Below are positions 1 to 5,983 of a stretch of 5,987 bases of DNA, in pieces. A program made the translations under genes and the position numbers. Origin of the DNA: Treponema sp. Its GTDB lineage: Bacteria; Spirochaetota; Spirochaetia; Treponematales; Breznakiellaceae. Position 1 is the first letter of the stretch, and every line of letters begins with the position of its first letter. The notes under the pieces are model-generated. The model ran no database searches. It had not been told where the DNA came from and saw only the letters and a program-made list of their open reading frames with translations. Where the stretch lies: NCBI GenBank assembly GCA_031280065.1, contig JAITHH010000144.1:1-5987 (forward strand), read 5' to 3'.

Positions 1-728
1 CCAATCACCTGCCGCAGACCGAGGTAACTCTCCCGGATGCCCTCAAAGTGATCCCCGGAGTATTCTTCCTGCTCGACAATGTACGGGTACTTGGCCGGAG
101 AACAGAGGGCGGCGAGGCCCTTGAAATCTATCCTCCCCTGCCCCACATACACGTTAGCCGTCCCCGCTTTCGCAATCTCCTTGGCGTGAATCGCGCAGAT
201 CCTCCCCGCATCCGCCAGCGGCTTTAGGTAACTCACCGGATCAACTCCCCCGTGGGCAATCCAAAACACATCCGGCTGAAACTTCACCGACGGCGCCTTC
301 TCCAGCAGAATATCCATCGCATAGCGCCCCTCAAACTGAACGAACTCATGCGCGTGGTTATGGTAGCCCAGCGTAACCCCCGCGTCAGCCGCCCGCTTCG
401 CGCAGGCTTCAAGCGCCGCCGCCGTCTCCAAAACCGCTTCTTTTGAGCCGCAGTCCGTCCAGGGACAGACGATCAGCGAAAACCCCAAAACCTTCAGGTA
501 ACGCAGCTCTCCTTCGAGGTTCTGCCGGAGCGGGTCCAAGCCCACATGACAGCTCACCGCTTTAAGCTGATGCTCCGCCAGCAAATCCTTGATTGCTTCG
601 GGGCTCTTGCCGCAGTAGCCCGCGAACTCGACGCCCTGGTATCCGGCCCGCTTGACCAGCGCCAGGGCTCCGGAAAAGTCTTTTCCGGTTTCTTCCTTAA
701 TAGAATACAGTTGCAGTGAAATGTCCAT
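1..728 (-). CDS. Sugar phosphate isomerase/epimerase-like TIM-barrel protein, 3' end cut by window edge
   Basis: Reading down from ATG at 728-726 gives about 242 residues with no stop before the left edge, so the C-terminus is missing. The usual family length is about 250-290, so most of the gene is present. It begins MDISLQLYSIKEE, the first barrel strand typical of the xylose isomerase-like TIM-barrel superfamily. Other marks are GYQGVEFAGY (29-38), GYHNHAHEF (121-129), QPDVFW (151-156), AIHAKE (179-184), VGQGRIDF (195-202) and YIVEQEEY (216-223). By analogy with the family, E128, D153, H181 and E219 are the likely divalent-metal ligands. There is no signal peptide, so it should be cytoplasmic. 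Members interconvert or dehydrate sugars, inositols or sugar phosphates; the substrate here cannot be told. The start is supported by a Shine-Dalgarno at 741-736. It follows the exported-protein gene on the same strand, 98 bases downstream, with a repeat array between them. The family assignment is firm and the substrate unknown. Confidence 0.9.
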   Translation of the reverse strand, partial: MDISLQLYSIKEETGKDFSGALALVKRAGYQGVEFAGYCGKSPEAIKDLLAEHQLKAVSCHVGLDPLRQNLEGELRYLKVLGFSLIVCPWTDCGSKEAVLETAAALEACAKRAADAGVTLGYHNHAHEFVQFEGRYAMDILLEKAPSVKFQPDVFWIAHGGVDPVSYLKPLADAGRICAIHAKEIAKAGTANVYVGQGRIDFKGLAALCSPAKYPYIVEQEEYSGDHFEGIRESYLGLRQVI

Positions 729-735
729 CCGCTCT

Positions 736-741
736 CTCCTT
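736..741 (-). promoter_or_regulatory. Shine-Dalgarno for the isomerase/epimerase gene
   Basis: On the minus strand AAGGAG lies 7 bases before the ATG at 728. It decides the start and shows the gene is independently translated. An AT-rich stretch (TATATGCTGAT on the minus strand, about 745-756) lies just upstream and could hold a -10 element, but no convincing -35 was found. Confidence 0.75.
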
Positions 742-764
742 CAAAATCAGCATATAGGGCCATC

Positions 765-799
765 GAACCCGCGGTTCTTGAACCGACGGTTCGTGAACC
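765..799. repeat. 15-bp-period array of GAACC/GGTTC palindromes
   Basis: GAACC occurs at 765, 780 and 795 and GGTTC at 773 and 788, so both half-sites recur at exactly 15 bases. The interleaved arms form palindromes of two kinds: GGTTC-N2-GAACC (773-784, 788-799) and GAACC-N3-GGTTC (765-777, 780-792). The array lies in the gap between the exported-protein gene and the isomerase gene, ending about 24 bases upstream of the isomerase Shine-Dalgarno. It could be a dispersed intergenic repeat, an operator array or an RNA-level hairpin series. The same GAACC-N3-GGTTC unit recurs at 5938-5950, which favours a dispersed repeat. Confidence 0.8.
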
Positions 800-802
800 T
801 GC

Positions 803-826
803 CTCCGGTAACAACGTTGCCGGGAG
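803..826. repeat. Imperfect inverted repeat directly after the exported-protein stop codon
   Basis: CTCCGG at 803-808 faces CCGGGAG at 820-826, with one extra base in the right arm. An inner AAC/GTT match around AACGTT lengthens the possible stem. It abuts the TGA (829-827) of the minus-strand exported-protein gene, where a terminator or mRNA-end structure could sit. No T-run follows on the minus strand, so a canonical intrinsic terminator is not supported. Confidence 0.4.
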
Positions 827-2329
827 TCAGCGTCTTTCCAGGGCTTGTTCCGCAAGGTTGAAGTCCGCCAGCAGTTGACGGTTGCCGGGGAATTCCTCAA
901 GCCCCGTCTGAATAATCCGCCGGGCCTCCTCGTAGTTCCGCCCGTTGAACAGGTCGGCAAAACGGTTGTGCAGTTCAGCCACGCGGTTCGTGCGGTGCAC
1001 CCGCAGCGCGTCATCAAACTTGGCGCTCTTGCCGTAGCGGGCAGCCGCCCCCTCGATATAGGCGATGGCGGCGCGGGAACCCTCCGCCCCGGCCCGGCGC
1101 TCCGCCTCTTTGAGGACGATGAAATTCCGCATCTCCATAAGCCGCGCCGTTTGCAGCGCATGACCGGAAGCCTCAAGCAGCCGCAACGCATCCTCCGCAT
1201 CCTCGGCCCCGCGCATCCGGGCAAGGCGGCCCGTGAGCTCCGCGTCCAGAATGAGCGCCTCCAGCCGGCCCGCCTGGTCCCGGCTCAGATGGTCCCGGTA
1301 GCGGCCCAGCGCTGCCCGGGCCTCGTCAAAACGCCGGGCCTGGAGAAGCTTCACAAACTGGTTGTTAAGGCACGCAAAGGTGAATTCCGGCCACCGTGAA
1401 TCGCCCGGATAGCGCTCCGCCGCGGCCATGCCCCATCTGAGGGCGTCCTGCTCCCGTCCCATGTTGAGCAGGGACGCGCCGTAGTGGTAGACGCGGTCTA
1501 TCAGGTCACGGCTGGGGTCAGAGAAGAACGGCGTCGAGGCCGGGGCCGCGCGGTTAGCCAGGAGCGCCGCCCGGTCAGCGGCAAGGGGGACCGCCTCCCC
1601 AAAGCGCCCCCGCAGTTCCAGCTCTGAGATGCGGTTTGTAAAGATGAGCGACGCCAGCTCCAGCCGGGTGATCGAGGCCCGTTCCCGGTAATTCCGGGCC
1701 GGAACATACACAAAGCCCGTTGACTGCCCGAATGCGTCCTGGAATTCCCGGCGGCTCCCCGGATCAAAGCCGTAGGGATTGGTCGTCTCCACATCGATAG
1801 ACTCCGCGCCCGCGCTGACCGCCGCAAAAGCGTGATCCTTGGTCATCACCCCCCAGACCTCCAGGCCCGCGGCGGAGGCCAAGATCGCGTAGAATACGGC
1901 GGACGACACGCAGTTATACCGCCCGCTGGTGAAAATCTCGTCCAGGCGGGTTTGATGGGCGGAATAAGCGCGCAGGAAGCGCCGGTGCATGAAGGTAAGA
2001 ACGTACTCCGCCCGTTCACGGGGAGCGGCAGGCATATCATCCGAGGCAAGCAGGTCCCGCACGGCGGCGTTGAGCGTGTCCCGCGCCGCGTTTAACTGCG
2101 CCCCGGAAGCCCAGAGCGCTATCTCGGCCAAATCCTGCCAGGAGTACGCCTCGTTTCTGACCCGCCGGTTGTACTCCGCCGCCCTCGGGTCCGGGTCCAA
2201 AGGGGGAAAACCCGCATCCGGCGGCAAATCGCCCCGGGGCGTCTGGGCGTACGAAGCCTGCCCCGCTAAACCCAGCCACAAGAACGCCGAAAGAATCCGC
2301 CGCATTGACCGGCCCATAGTGCTTCCCAT
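827..2329 (-). CDS. Exported transglutaminase-like domain protein with C-terminal helical repeats
   Basis: A 500-residue protein. Residues 9-28 (MRRILSAFLWLGLAGQASYA) form a charged start, hydrophobic core and an AxA-like end, a typical signal peptide with likely cleavage after A28. This points to the periplasm or cell surface. Residues about 100-190 resemble the transglutaminase-like/papain-like fold: C140 in GRYNCVSSAVFYAIL, H166 in KDHAFAAV and D179 in SIDVETTNPYG make a plausible Cys-His-Asp triad with normal order and spacing. Residues about 225-498 are alpha-helical with TPR-like pieces (for example RRFDEARAALGRY at 332-344 and NYEEARRIIQTGLEEFPGN at 465-483). Members of this superfamily include proteases, peptidases and cross-linking enzymes; substrate and activity are unknown. 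Met5 (2317) and Met9 (2305) are alternative starts. A predicted promoter would start transcription near 2330, and no Shine-Dalgarno precedes Met1, so Met5, with a weak GGAA 5 bases upstream, may be the true start. It is divergent from trxB. Confidence 0.85.
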   Translation of the reverse strand: MGSTMGRSMRRILSAFLWLGLAGQASYAQTPRGDLPPDAGFPPLDPDPRAAEYNRRVRNEAYSWQDLAEIALWASGAQLNAARDTLNAAVRDLLASDDMPAAPRERAEYVLTFMHRRFLRAYSAHQTRLDEIFTSGRYNCVSSAVFYAILASAAGLEVWGVMTKDHAFAAVSAGAESIDVETTNPYGFDPGSRREFQDAFGQSTGFVYVPARNYRERASITRLELASLIFTNRISELELRGRFGEAVPLAADRAALLANRAAPASTPFFSDPSRDLIDRVYHYGASLLNMGREQDALRWGMAAAERYPGDSRWPEFTFACLNNQFVKLLQARRFDEARAALGRYRDHLSRDQAGRLEALILDAELTGRLARMRGAEDAEDALRLLEASGHALQTARLMEMRNFIVLKEAERRAGAEGSRAAIAYIEGAAARYGKSAKFDDALRVHRTNRVAELHNRFADLFNGRNYEEARRIIQTGLEEFPGNRQLLADFNLAEQALERR

Positions 2330-2337
2330 AGAATATT

Positions 2338-2366
2338 AGTATAACGGAATGCCGATATGATGATAA
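2338..2366 (-). promoter_or_regulatory. Putative sigma-70-type promoter for the exported-protein gene
   Basis: On the minus strand TTATCA (2366-2361, 4 of 6 to TTGACA) is followed after 17 bases by TATACT (2343-2338, 5 of 6 to TATAAT). Transcription would begin near 2330, essentially at the first ATG, which favours a start at Met5 or Met9. The element lies within the 50-base divergent gap, so its RNA polymerase footprint would overlap the trxB ribosome binding site and probably compete with rightward transcription. Seen by eye only. Confidence 0.45.
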
Positions 2367-2373
2367 GAGAGGA
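2367..2373 (+). promoter_or_regulatory. Shine-Dalgarno for trxB
   Basis: GAGAGGA lies 6 bases before the ATG at 2380. It supports this start for thioredoxin reductase. A TATGAT at 2356-2361 could be a -10 element for the rightward operon, but it is very close to the start codon and has no good -35. Confidence 0.7.
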
Positions 2374-2379
2374 ACCGCG

Positions 2380-3321
2380 ATGACCGCGCCTGATGAAGAT
2401 CTGATAATTGTAGGAGCCGGGCCCGCCGGACTGTCCGCCGCGCAGTACGGCGGCAGGGCGAACCTGCGGGTTCTGGTGTACGAACAGCTTGCCCCCGGCG
2501 GCCAAGCGCTGAATATCAACATGCTGGAAAACTACCCCGGCCTGATCCCGGAAAAACCCGGCGACGCCTTTGCCGAAGATATGCGCCGCCAGGCGGAGCA
2601 ATTCGGCGCCCGTATCGCCGTTGAGCCGGTGCTGTCTATTAATAAGGAAGAAAACGTCTTCCGGGCGAGGCTGGGAAACGGCGCGGAGGTTACGGCCTAT
2701 GCGGTTATCATCGCATCAGGCGCGAAACGCCGGCTCCTGGATATTCCCGGAGAGCGGGAATTCACGGGCCGGGGAGTCTCGTACTGCGCGGTCTGCGACG
2801 GCCCCTTCTTCAAAGGAAAGAAAATTTTCGTCGTTGGCGGGGGGGACGCGGCCTGCGACGAGGCCCAGTACCTCTCCCGCCTCTCCCCGCAGGTGGTTTT
2901 GGTCCACCGCCGGGACGCTTTCCGGGCCCAGAAAGCGCTGGCCGAACGGGTACTCCGCAATCCGGCCATCACCGTCCGCTTGAATACCCGGCTGCGGGAG
3001 ATTCGGGGGGACGCCCGGGTCAATGCCGTGGCGCTGGAAAACGTCCTGACCGGGGAGCGGACCGAAGAAAACGCGGCGGCGGTGTTCATCTACGCCGGCG
3101 TCCTGCCCCAGACGGCGATGGTTCCCGGTCTTGCCGCCGATGAAAGCGGCTATCTGATCACGGATCAGCGTATGGCAACGGCGGTTCCCGGACTCTTCGC
3201 CGCCGGGGATGTCCGCGCCGCCCCCTTCCGCCAGGTGGTTGTCGCCGCCGGGGAGGGAGCGGTGGCGGCCCACAGCGCCGCAGCCTATATCGAGGCGCTG
3301 ACCGGCGGAGCTTCCCGTTGA
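2380..3321 (+). CDS. trxB: Thioredoxin reductase (NADPH, FAD)
   Basis: A 313-residue protein, the normal length for low-molecular-weight bacterial thioredoxin reductase, which passes electrons from NADPH through FAD and a redox disulfide to thioredoxin in the cytoplasm. In order: FAD-binding GAGPAG at 12-17, GGQ at 40-42, LENYPG at 49-54, redox-active C136-A-V-C139 followed by D140, NADPH-binding GGGDAACDEA at 153-162, the HRRDAFRAQ segment (176-184) whose arginines bind the 2'-phosphate of NADPH, and the FAD-binding end GLFAAGDVR (271-279) with RQVVVAAGEGAVAA (284-297). All key residues are present, so it should be active. The GGGDAA site has Ala where many homologues have Ser. No thioredoxin gene is in the window. 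The stop overlaps the TTG start of the next gene (TTGA), which indicates one operon and translational coupling. Identification is firm; ferredoxin- or NADH-linked variants of the family are less likely given HRRDAFR. Confidence 0.95.
   Translation: MTAPDEDLIIVGAGPAGLSAAQYGGRANLRVLVYEQLAPGGQALNINMLENYPGLIPEKPGDAFAEDMRRQAEQFGARIAVEPVLSINKEENVFRARLGNGAEVTAYAVIIASGAKRRLLDIPGEREFTGRGVSYCAVCDGPFFKGKKIFVVGGGDAACDEAQYLSRLSPQVVLVHRRDAFRAQKALAERVLRNPAITVRLNTRLREIRGDARVNAVALENVLTGERTEENAAAVFIYAGVLPQTAMVPGLAADESGYLITDQRMATAVPGLFAAGDVRAAPFRQVVVAAGEGAVAAHSAAAYIEALTGGASR
3307..3310 (+). promoter_or_regulatory. Shine-Dalgarno inside trxB setting the TTG start of the GH3 gene
   Basis: GGAG lies 7 bases before TTG at 3318, inside the last codons of trxB. 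The TTG shares bases with the trxB stop (TTGA, 3318-3321). The combination supports the rare TTG start and translational coupling. The next in-frame Met, M46, lies past the signal segment in the conserved MSDEEALAQ region, so the TTG is needed to give an exported protein. Confidence 0.65.
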
Positions 3322-5012
3322 AACGCGCCGGTTTCCCGCCGGCGCTCCGGTGTTCCCTCATCCTCCTGATTTTTTGCGGCGGCCCGCTCTTTCCCCAGCG
3401 CTTTGACGGCCCCGAACGCCCCGATGCGCTGGCCCGGCTTCTCATAGAACGGATGAGCGATGAGGAGGCCCTCGCGCAAACCTTCATGTTCGGCTGGGTG
3501 GGCGCGGAGCCCTCCCCCCTCATCCTGGACTGGATCCGGGAACGGCGCATCGGCGGGGTGAAAATCTTCGGCTGGAACACCGGCGACACCTTAAAGCTGG
3601 CCGCGGCGGTGGGCGCGTTACAGGAGGCGGCGCTGGCAAGTCCCCTGGGCGTGCCCCTCTTCGTGGCCACCGATCAGGAGGGGGGCTGGATACGGCACGT
3701 GAAGGGGGCTACCAGCGAGACCCCCGGAAACATGGCAATCGGCGCGTCGGGCTTTCCCCGGGACGCCTACCTGTCCGGCTACTACATAGGCCGGGAACTG
3801 GCGGCGCTGGGAATCAACATGAATTTCGCCCCCACGGTAGACCTCTACACCAACCGGGATTCCACCCTCATCGGCCCGCGGGCCTTCGGGAGCGACCCGG
3901 TGCAGGCGGGAATTCTCGGCGCGGCCTTTATGAAGGGCCAGAGCGCGGCGGGAATCATCGCCACGGCAAAACACTACCCCGGCCACGGGGACACAGACTT
4001 GGACTCCCACGGGGTGCTCCCCCGGATCGGCGCGTCTTTCGAGGCGCTCTGGGACCGGGAACTCGTACCCTACCGTATCCTTGCCCGCGAGGGAATTCCC
4101 GCCGTCATGAGCGGGCATCTGGCCTTTCCCAACACCCAGGCGGCCATGACCCCCGCGTCCCTTTCCCCCTGGTTCCTCCAGGATGTGCTGCGGGAGCGCA
4201 TCGGCTTTCAGGGGCTCATCGTTACCGATGATCTGATGATGAACGGCGCGGCCATGAGCGCGGGCAGCGTTTCCCAGGCGGCAAAGGAGGCGCTCATGGC
4301 GGGGAACGACATCATCCTGGTCTCCAAGACCCCCGGCCTGTATGAACCGGTCTGGCTGAATCTGACGGCGGCCATGCGCGGTGAGCCCGCCTTCCGCGCA
4401 CGGGTCAGGGCCGCCGCCCAGCGGGTACTCGCCGCCAAATTGACCTACCTGCGCGGGGAGCGGGCGGCGCCCCGCATACCGGACCTTGCCCAGGTGGAGC
4501 GCTCGGTTCCCGATCCCCAGGGGGCGGCCTTCTTCCTGGACCTCGCGGCCCGCAGCGCAACGGTCGTCAAGGGGGGAGACGCATCCGGGGTGATTCCGCT
4601 CATGCCGGAACAGGCGGGACGGGTGCTTCTGGCCGGGCAGTTCGAGGACTTCTTTACCGCCGGTAAGCGGGCCTACCCCGGCGCGGTGACCTGCTTTTAC
4701 GCCGGCGGGACCGGCGCGGCTCGCGGCGCGGGGCAGGCGGATCTGCCGCGCCTTGCCCGGCAGTCGGACACGATCATCTTTTGCATTTCAAGCGCGGCGG
4801 GGCTGGGGCCGCTGGAGAGCATCAAATCCCTGGGCAAGAAGGTGATTCTCTTCTCGGTGCTCAGTCCCGCTTTTGTGAACAGCGCCCCATGGGTAGACGG
4901 CGCAATCGCCGTGTACAGCTACTCCCCCGAATCCTTTGTGGCGGGATTTTCGGCGCTTCTGGGGCGCATTTCCGCCGGGGGGCGGCTGCCCTTTGTCCGG
5001 CCCGCGCCGTGA
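3318..5012 (+). CDS. nagZ: Glycoside hydrolase family 3 beta-N-acetylhexosaminidase, NagZ type, two-domain and probably exported
   Basis: A 564-residue protein from a TTG start. Residues 1-28 hold a basic start and a hydrophobic stretch (CSLILLIFCGG, 12-22), a probable signal peptide or anchor without a clean lipobox. The GH3 barrel spans about 35-375: LIERMSDEEALAQ (42-54), VATDQEGG (116-123), NFAPTVDL (169-176), the NagZ signature KHYPGHGDTDLDSH (218-231) and IVTDDLMM (301-308). By comparison with NagZ enzymes, D229/H231 form the acid-base dyad and D304 is the nucleophile. This family removes terminal GlcNAc from peptidoglycan fragments or chitooligosaccharides. Residues about 390-564 form a GH3 C-terminal-like domain ending SAGGRLPF. 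Gram-negative NagZ is cytoplasmic and about 340 residues; this layout is closer to the exported, two-domain Bacillus subtilis enzyme, suggesting action outside the cytoplasm. The gene overlaps trxB by 4 bases and the GNAT gene by 1. Family and catalysis are firm; exact substrate is inferred. Confidence 0.9.
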   Translation: MKRAGFPPALRCSLILLIFCGGPLFPQRFDGPERPDALARLLIERMSDEEALAQTFMFGWVGAEPSPLILDWIRERRIGGVKIFGWNTGDTLKLAAAVGALQEAALASPLGVPLFVATDQEGGWIRHVKGATSETPGNMAIGASGFPRDAYLSGYYIGRELAALGINMNFAPTVDLYTNRDSTLIGPRAFGSDPVQAGILGAAFMKGQSAAGIIATAKHYPGHGDTDLDSHGVLPRIGASFEALWDRELVPYRILAREGIPAVMSGHLAFPNTQAAMTPASLSPWFLQDVLRERIGFQGLIVTDDLMMNGAAMSAGSVSQAAKEALMAGNDIILVSKTPGLYEPVWLNLTAAMRGEPAFRARVRAAAQRVLAAKLTYLRGERAAPRIPDLAQVERSVPDPQGAAFFLDLAARSATVVKGGDASGVIPLMPEQAGRVLLAGQFEDFFTAGKRAYPGAVTCFYAGGTGAARGAGQADLPRLARQSDTIIFCISSAAGLGPLESIKSLGKKVILFSVLSPAFVNSAPWVDGAIAVYSYSPESFVAGFSALLGRISAGGRLPFVRPAP

Positions 5013-5875
5013 TGCGGGCCGGACGCGGTCATTGGCGCTGGCGGATGACCCGCAGGGCTGATGTTGCGCGGGTTGAATCGTTTTTGCGGACCGCCGCGGT
5101 CCCGTGTATGTCGGCCTGCGCCCGGTTTCTGGGCCGGAAGCAGGGGGATCACGCCTGGTTTCTCGCGGAAACCGGGCCGGAGATTTCCGCGCTGATCGTC
5201 CACTATAGCCGTATTCTGTTTCCCGTGTTTCTAGGCCGGAAGGATGTTCCGCTTCCCTGTTTTATGCGGCGTTTCCTGGGGAGGATGCCCCTCCACGCGG
5301 TTCACGGTCCCCGGGAAGACGCGGAGCGGCTGGAGGCCCTGATACGGCCCCTGGGCTATGCAAGCGCTCACCGCGTTGAATTCGACCTGATGACGCTGGA
5401 CTGCGCGCCCGTTCCCCGCAGCCTGCTGGCGGGACCGGCGGGGCTCGTGGTGCGGCAGCCCCGCGCCGGTGATACGGACGATATAGAAGCGCTTTTTCAG
5501 CTCCACGCGGCCTATGAGCGGGAGGAGGTGCTGCCCCCCGGGGCCTCGTTCAACGCTGCCGCGTCCCGTCTTTCGTTCACCCAGACGCTGGGGCGGGAGT
5601 ATCTGCTGGCCGCCGAACTGGGGGGCCGCGTTGTGGGGAAGATCAATACCAACGCGGCGGCGTTTTCCCGCTATCAGATCGGCGGGGTGTATGTACATCC
5701 GGCCTACCGGGGCCGGGGCATTGCCACCCGCATGACCGCCGCGCTGTCCCAATACCTTATCGCTCTGGGCGGCGGGATTAACCTGTTCGTGAAGAAGGGC
5801 AATCCCGCCGCCCGCAGCGCGTATCTCCGCGCCGGGTTTCAGGCCGCCGGAGATTACCGGATTACGTACTATTAG
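5012..5875 (+). CDS. GNAT-family N-acetyltransferase with an N-terminal extra domain
   Basis: A 287-residue protein from ATG at 5012, sharing its A with the TGA stop of the GH3 gene (TGATG). The open frame continues upstream to an ATG at 4781, but that would overlap about 230 bases of the GH3 coding region, so 5012 is preferred; ATG 5045 is an alternative. No clear Shine-Dalgarno is seen, consistent with translation by reinitiation. Residues about 145-287 are a GNAT fold: VVRQPRAGDTDDIEALF (146-162), the acetyl-CoA pyrophosphate-binding motif VYVHPAYRGRGIATR (226-240), and the last element NPAARSAYLRAGF (264-276). Residues about 12-135 are a separate region resembling the degenerate N-terminal half of tandem GNAT proteins. 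AYEREEVLPPG (167-177) followed by GREYLLAAELGGRVVGK recalls the DUF4081-plus-GNAT arrangement, from memory only. No signal peptide is seen. The acceptor is unknown; the NagZ neighbour makes amino sugars or peptidoglycan fragments a possible but unproven target. Confidence 0.85.
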   Translation: MRAGRGHWRWRMTRRADVARVESFLRTAAVPCMSACARFLGRKQGDHAWFLAETGPEISALIVHYSRILFPVFLGRKDVPLPCFMRRFLGRMPLHAVHGPREDAERLEALIRPLGYASAHRVEFDLMTLDCAPVPRSLLAGPAGLVVRQPRAGDTDDIEALFQLHAAYEREEVLPPGASFNAAASRLSFTQTLGREYLLAAELGGRVVGKINTNAAAFSRYQIGGVYVHPAYRGRGIATRMTAALSQYLIALGGGINLFVKKGNPAARSAYLRAGFQAAGDYRITYY

Positions 5876-5890
5876 GGAATCGCTGGTTCG

Positions 5891-5983
5891 GATTACACGG
5901 ATTTAAACCGCAGATGACACAGATGTACACAGATTACGAACCTTCGGTTCGACACTGATGTTGTTTCTACTCATCTGTGCCAT
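5891..5983. repeat. Intergenic ACACAGAT-type repeats with flanking inverted arms
   Basis: After the GNAT stop no gene is visible to the window end. GATTACACGGAT (5891-5902) is followed by ATGACACAGATG (5914-5925) and a second ACACAGAT at 5927-5934, 10 bases after the first at 5917-5924. CATCTGTGCCAT at 5972-5983 is the reverse complement of 5914-5925 with one mismatch, forming an inverted repeat about a central hairpin. Similar ACACGGAT/CACAGAT repeats are scattered in intergenic DNA of several bacterial groups, including treponemes, as I recall. The A+T-rich composition differs from the flanking genes. The element may continue beyond the window. Confidence 0.65.
5937..5951. repeat. Perfect hairpin of GAACC-N3-GGTTC type
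   Basis: A 6-bp stem CGAACC/GGTTCG around a TTC triloop. The core is the same GAACC-N3-GGTTC unit as in the 765-799 array. It lies 61 bases after the end of the three-gene operon and could fold at the mRNA end, but no T-run follows, so it is not a standard intrinsic terminator. Confidence 0.6.

Noticed and set aside
252..446. Plus-strand basic 64-residue open frame
   Set aside because: It lies opposite the conserved middle of the isomerase/epimerase gene (GYHNHAHEF region) and is a shadow frame.
765..799. CRISPR array
   Set aside because: The 15-base period leaves no room for spacers and no cas gene is present.
803..826. Intrinsic terminator after the exported-protein gene
   Set aside because: A stem is possible but is imperfect and not followed by a T-run on the minus strand. 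Kept only as an inverted repeat.
554..1399. Open frames on both strands (554-814 minus, 652-861 plus, 697-1224 minus, 845-1399 plus)
   Set aside because: They overlap the isomerase or exported-protein genes in other frames, are rich in Arg/Pro/Ser as expected of GC-rich shadow frames, and show no domain motifs. The short repeat peptides in two of them are only the 15-bp array read in frame.
2305..2345. Rightward promoter TTGACC (2305) with TATAAC (2340)
   Set aside because: The spacing of 29 bases is far too long for a sigma-70-type promoter.
2037..2601. Minus-strand open frames running over the trxB start (2037-2522, 2266-2601)
   Set aside because: They are opposite the clear FAD-binding start of trxB and overlap the exported-protein gene out of frame. 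No recognisable protein features.
3366..3383. Lipoprotein lipobox in the GH3 protein (LIFC at residues 17-20)
   Set aside because: Phe directly before the Cys does not fit the lipobox, where a small residue is expected. An ordinary signal peptide or anchor is more likely.
2697..4438. Long minus-strand open frames opposite trxB and the GH3 gene (2697-3089, 2716-3273, 3158-3670, 3618-4118, 4208-4438)
   Set aside because: Antisense shadows of firmly identified genes in GC-rich DNA, with low-complexity composition and no motifs.
4781..5011. N-terminal extension of the acetyltransferase frame from an ATG at 4781
   Set aside because: It overlaps the conserved GH3 C-terminal coding region by about 230 bases and its translation shows no GNAT-like features. 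The ATG at 5012 directly at the GH3 stop is the better start.
5231..5752. Minus-strand open frame opposite the acetyltransferase gene
   Set aside because: It lies antisense to the conserved GNAT core; no motifs or ribosome binding site noted.
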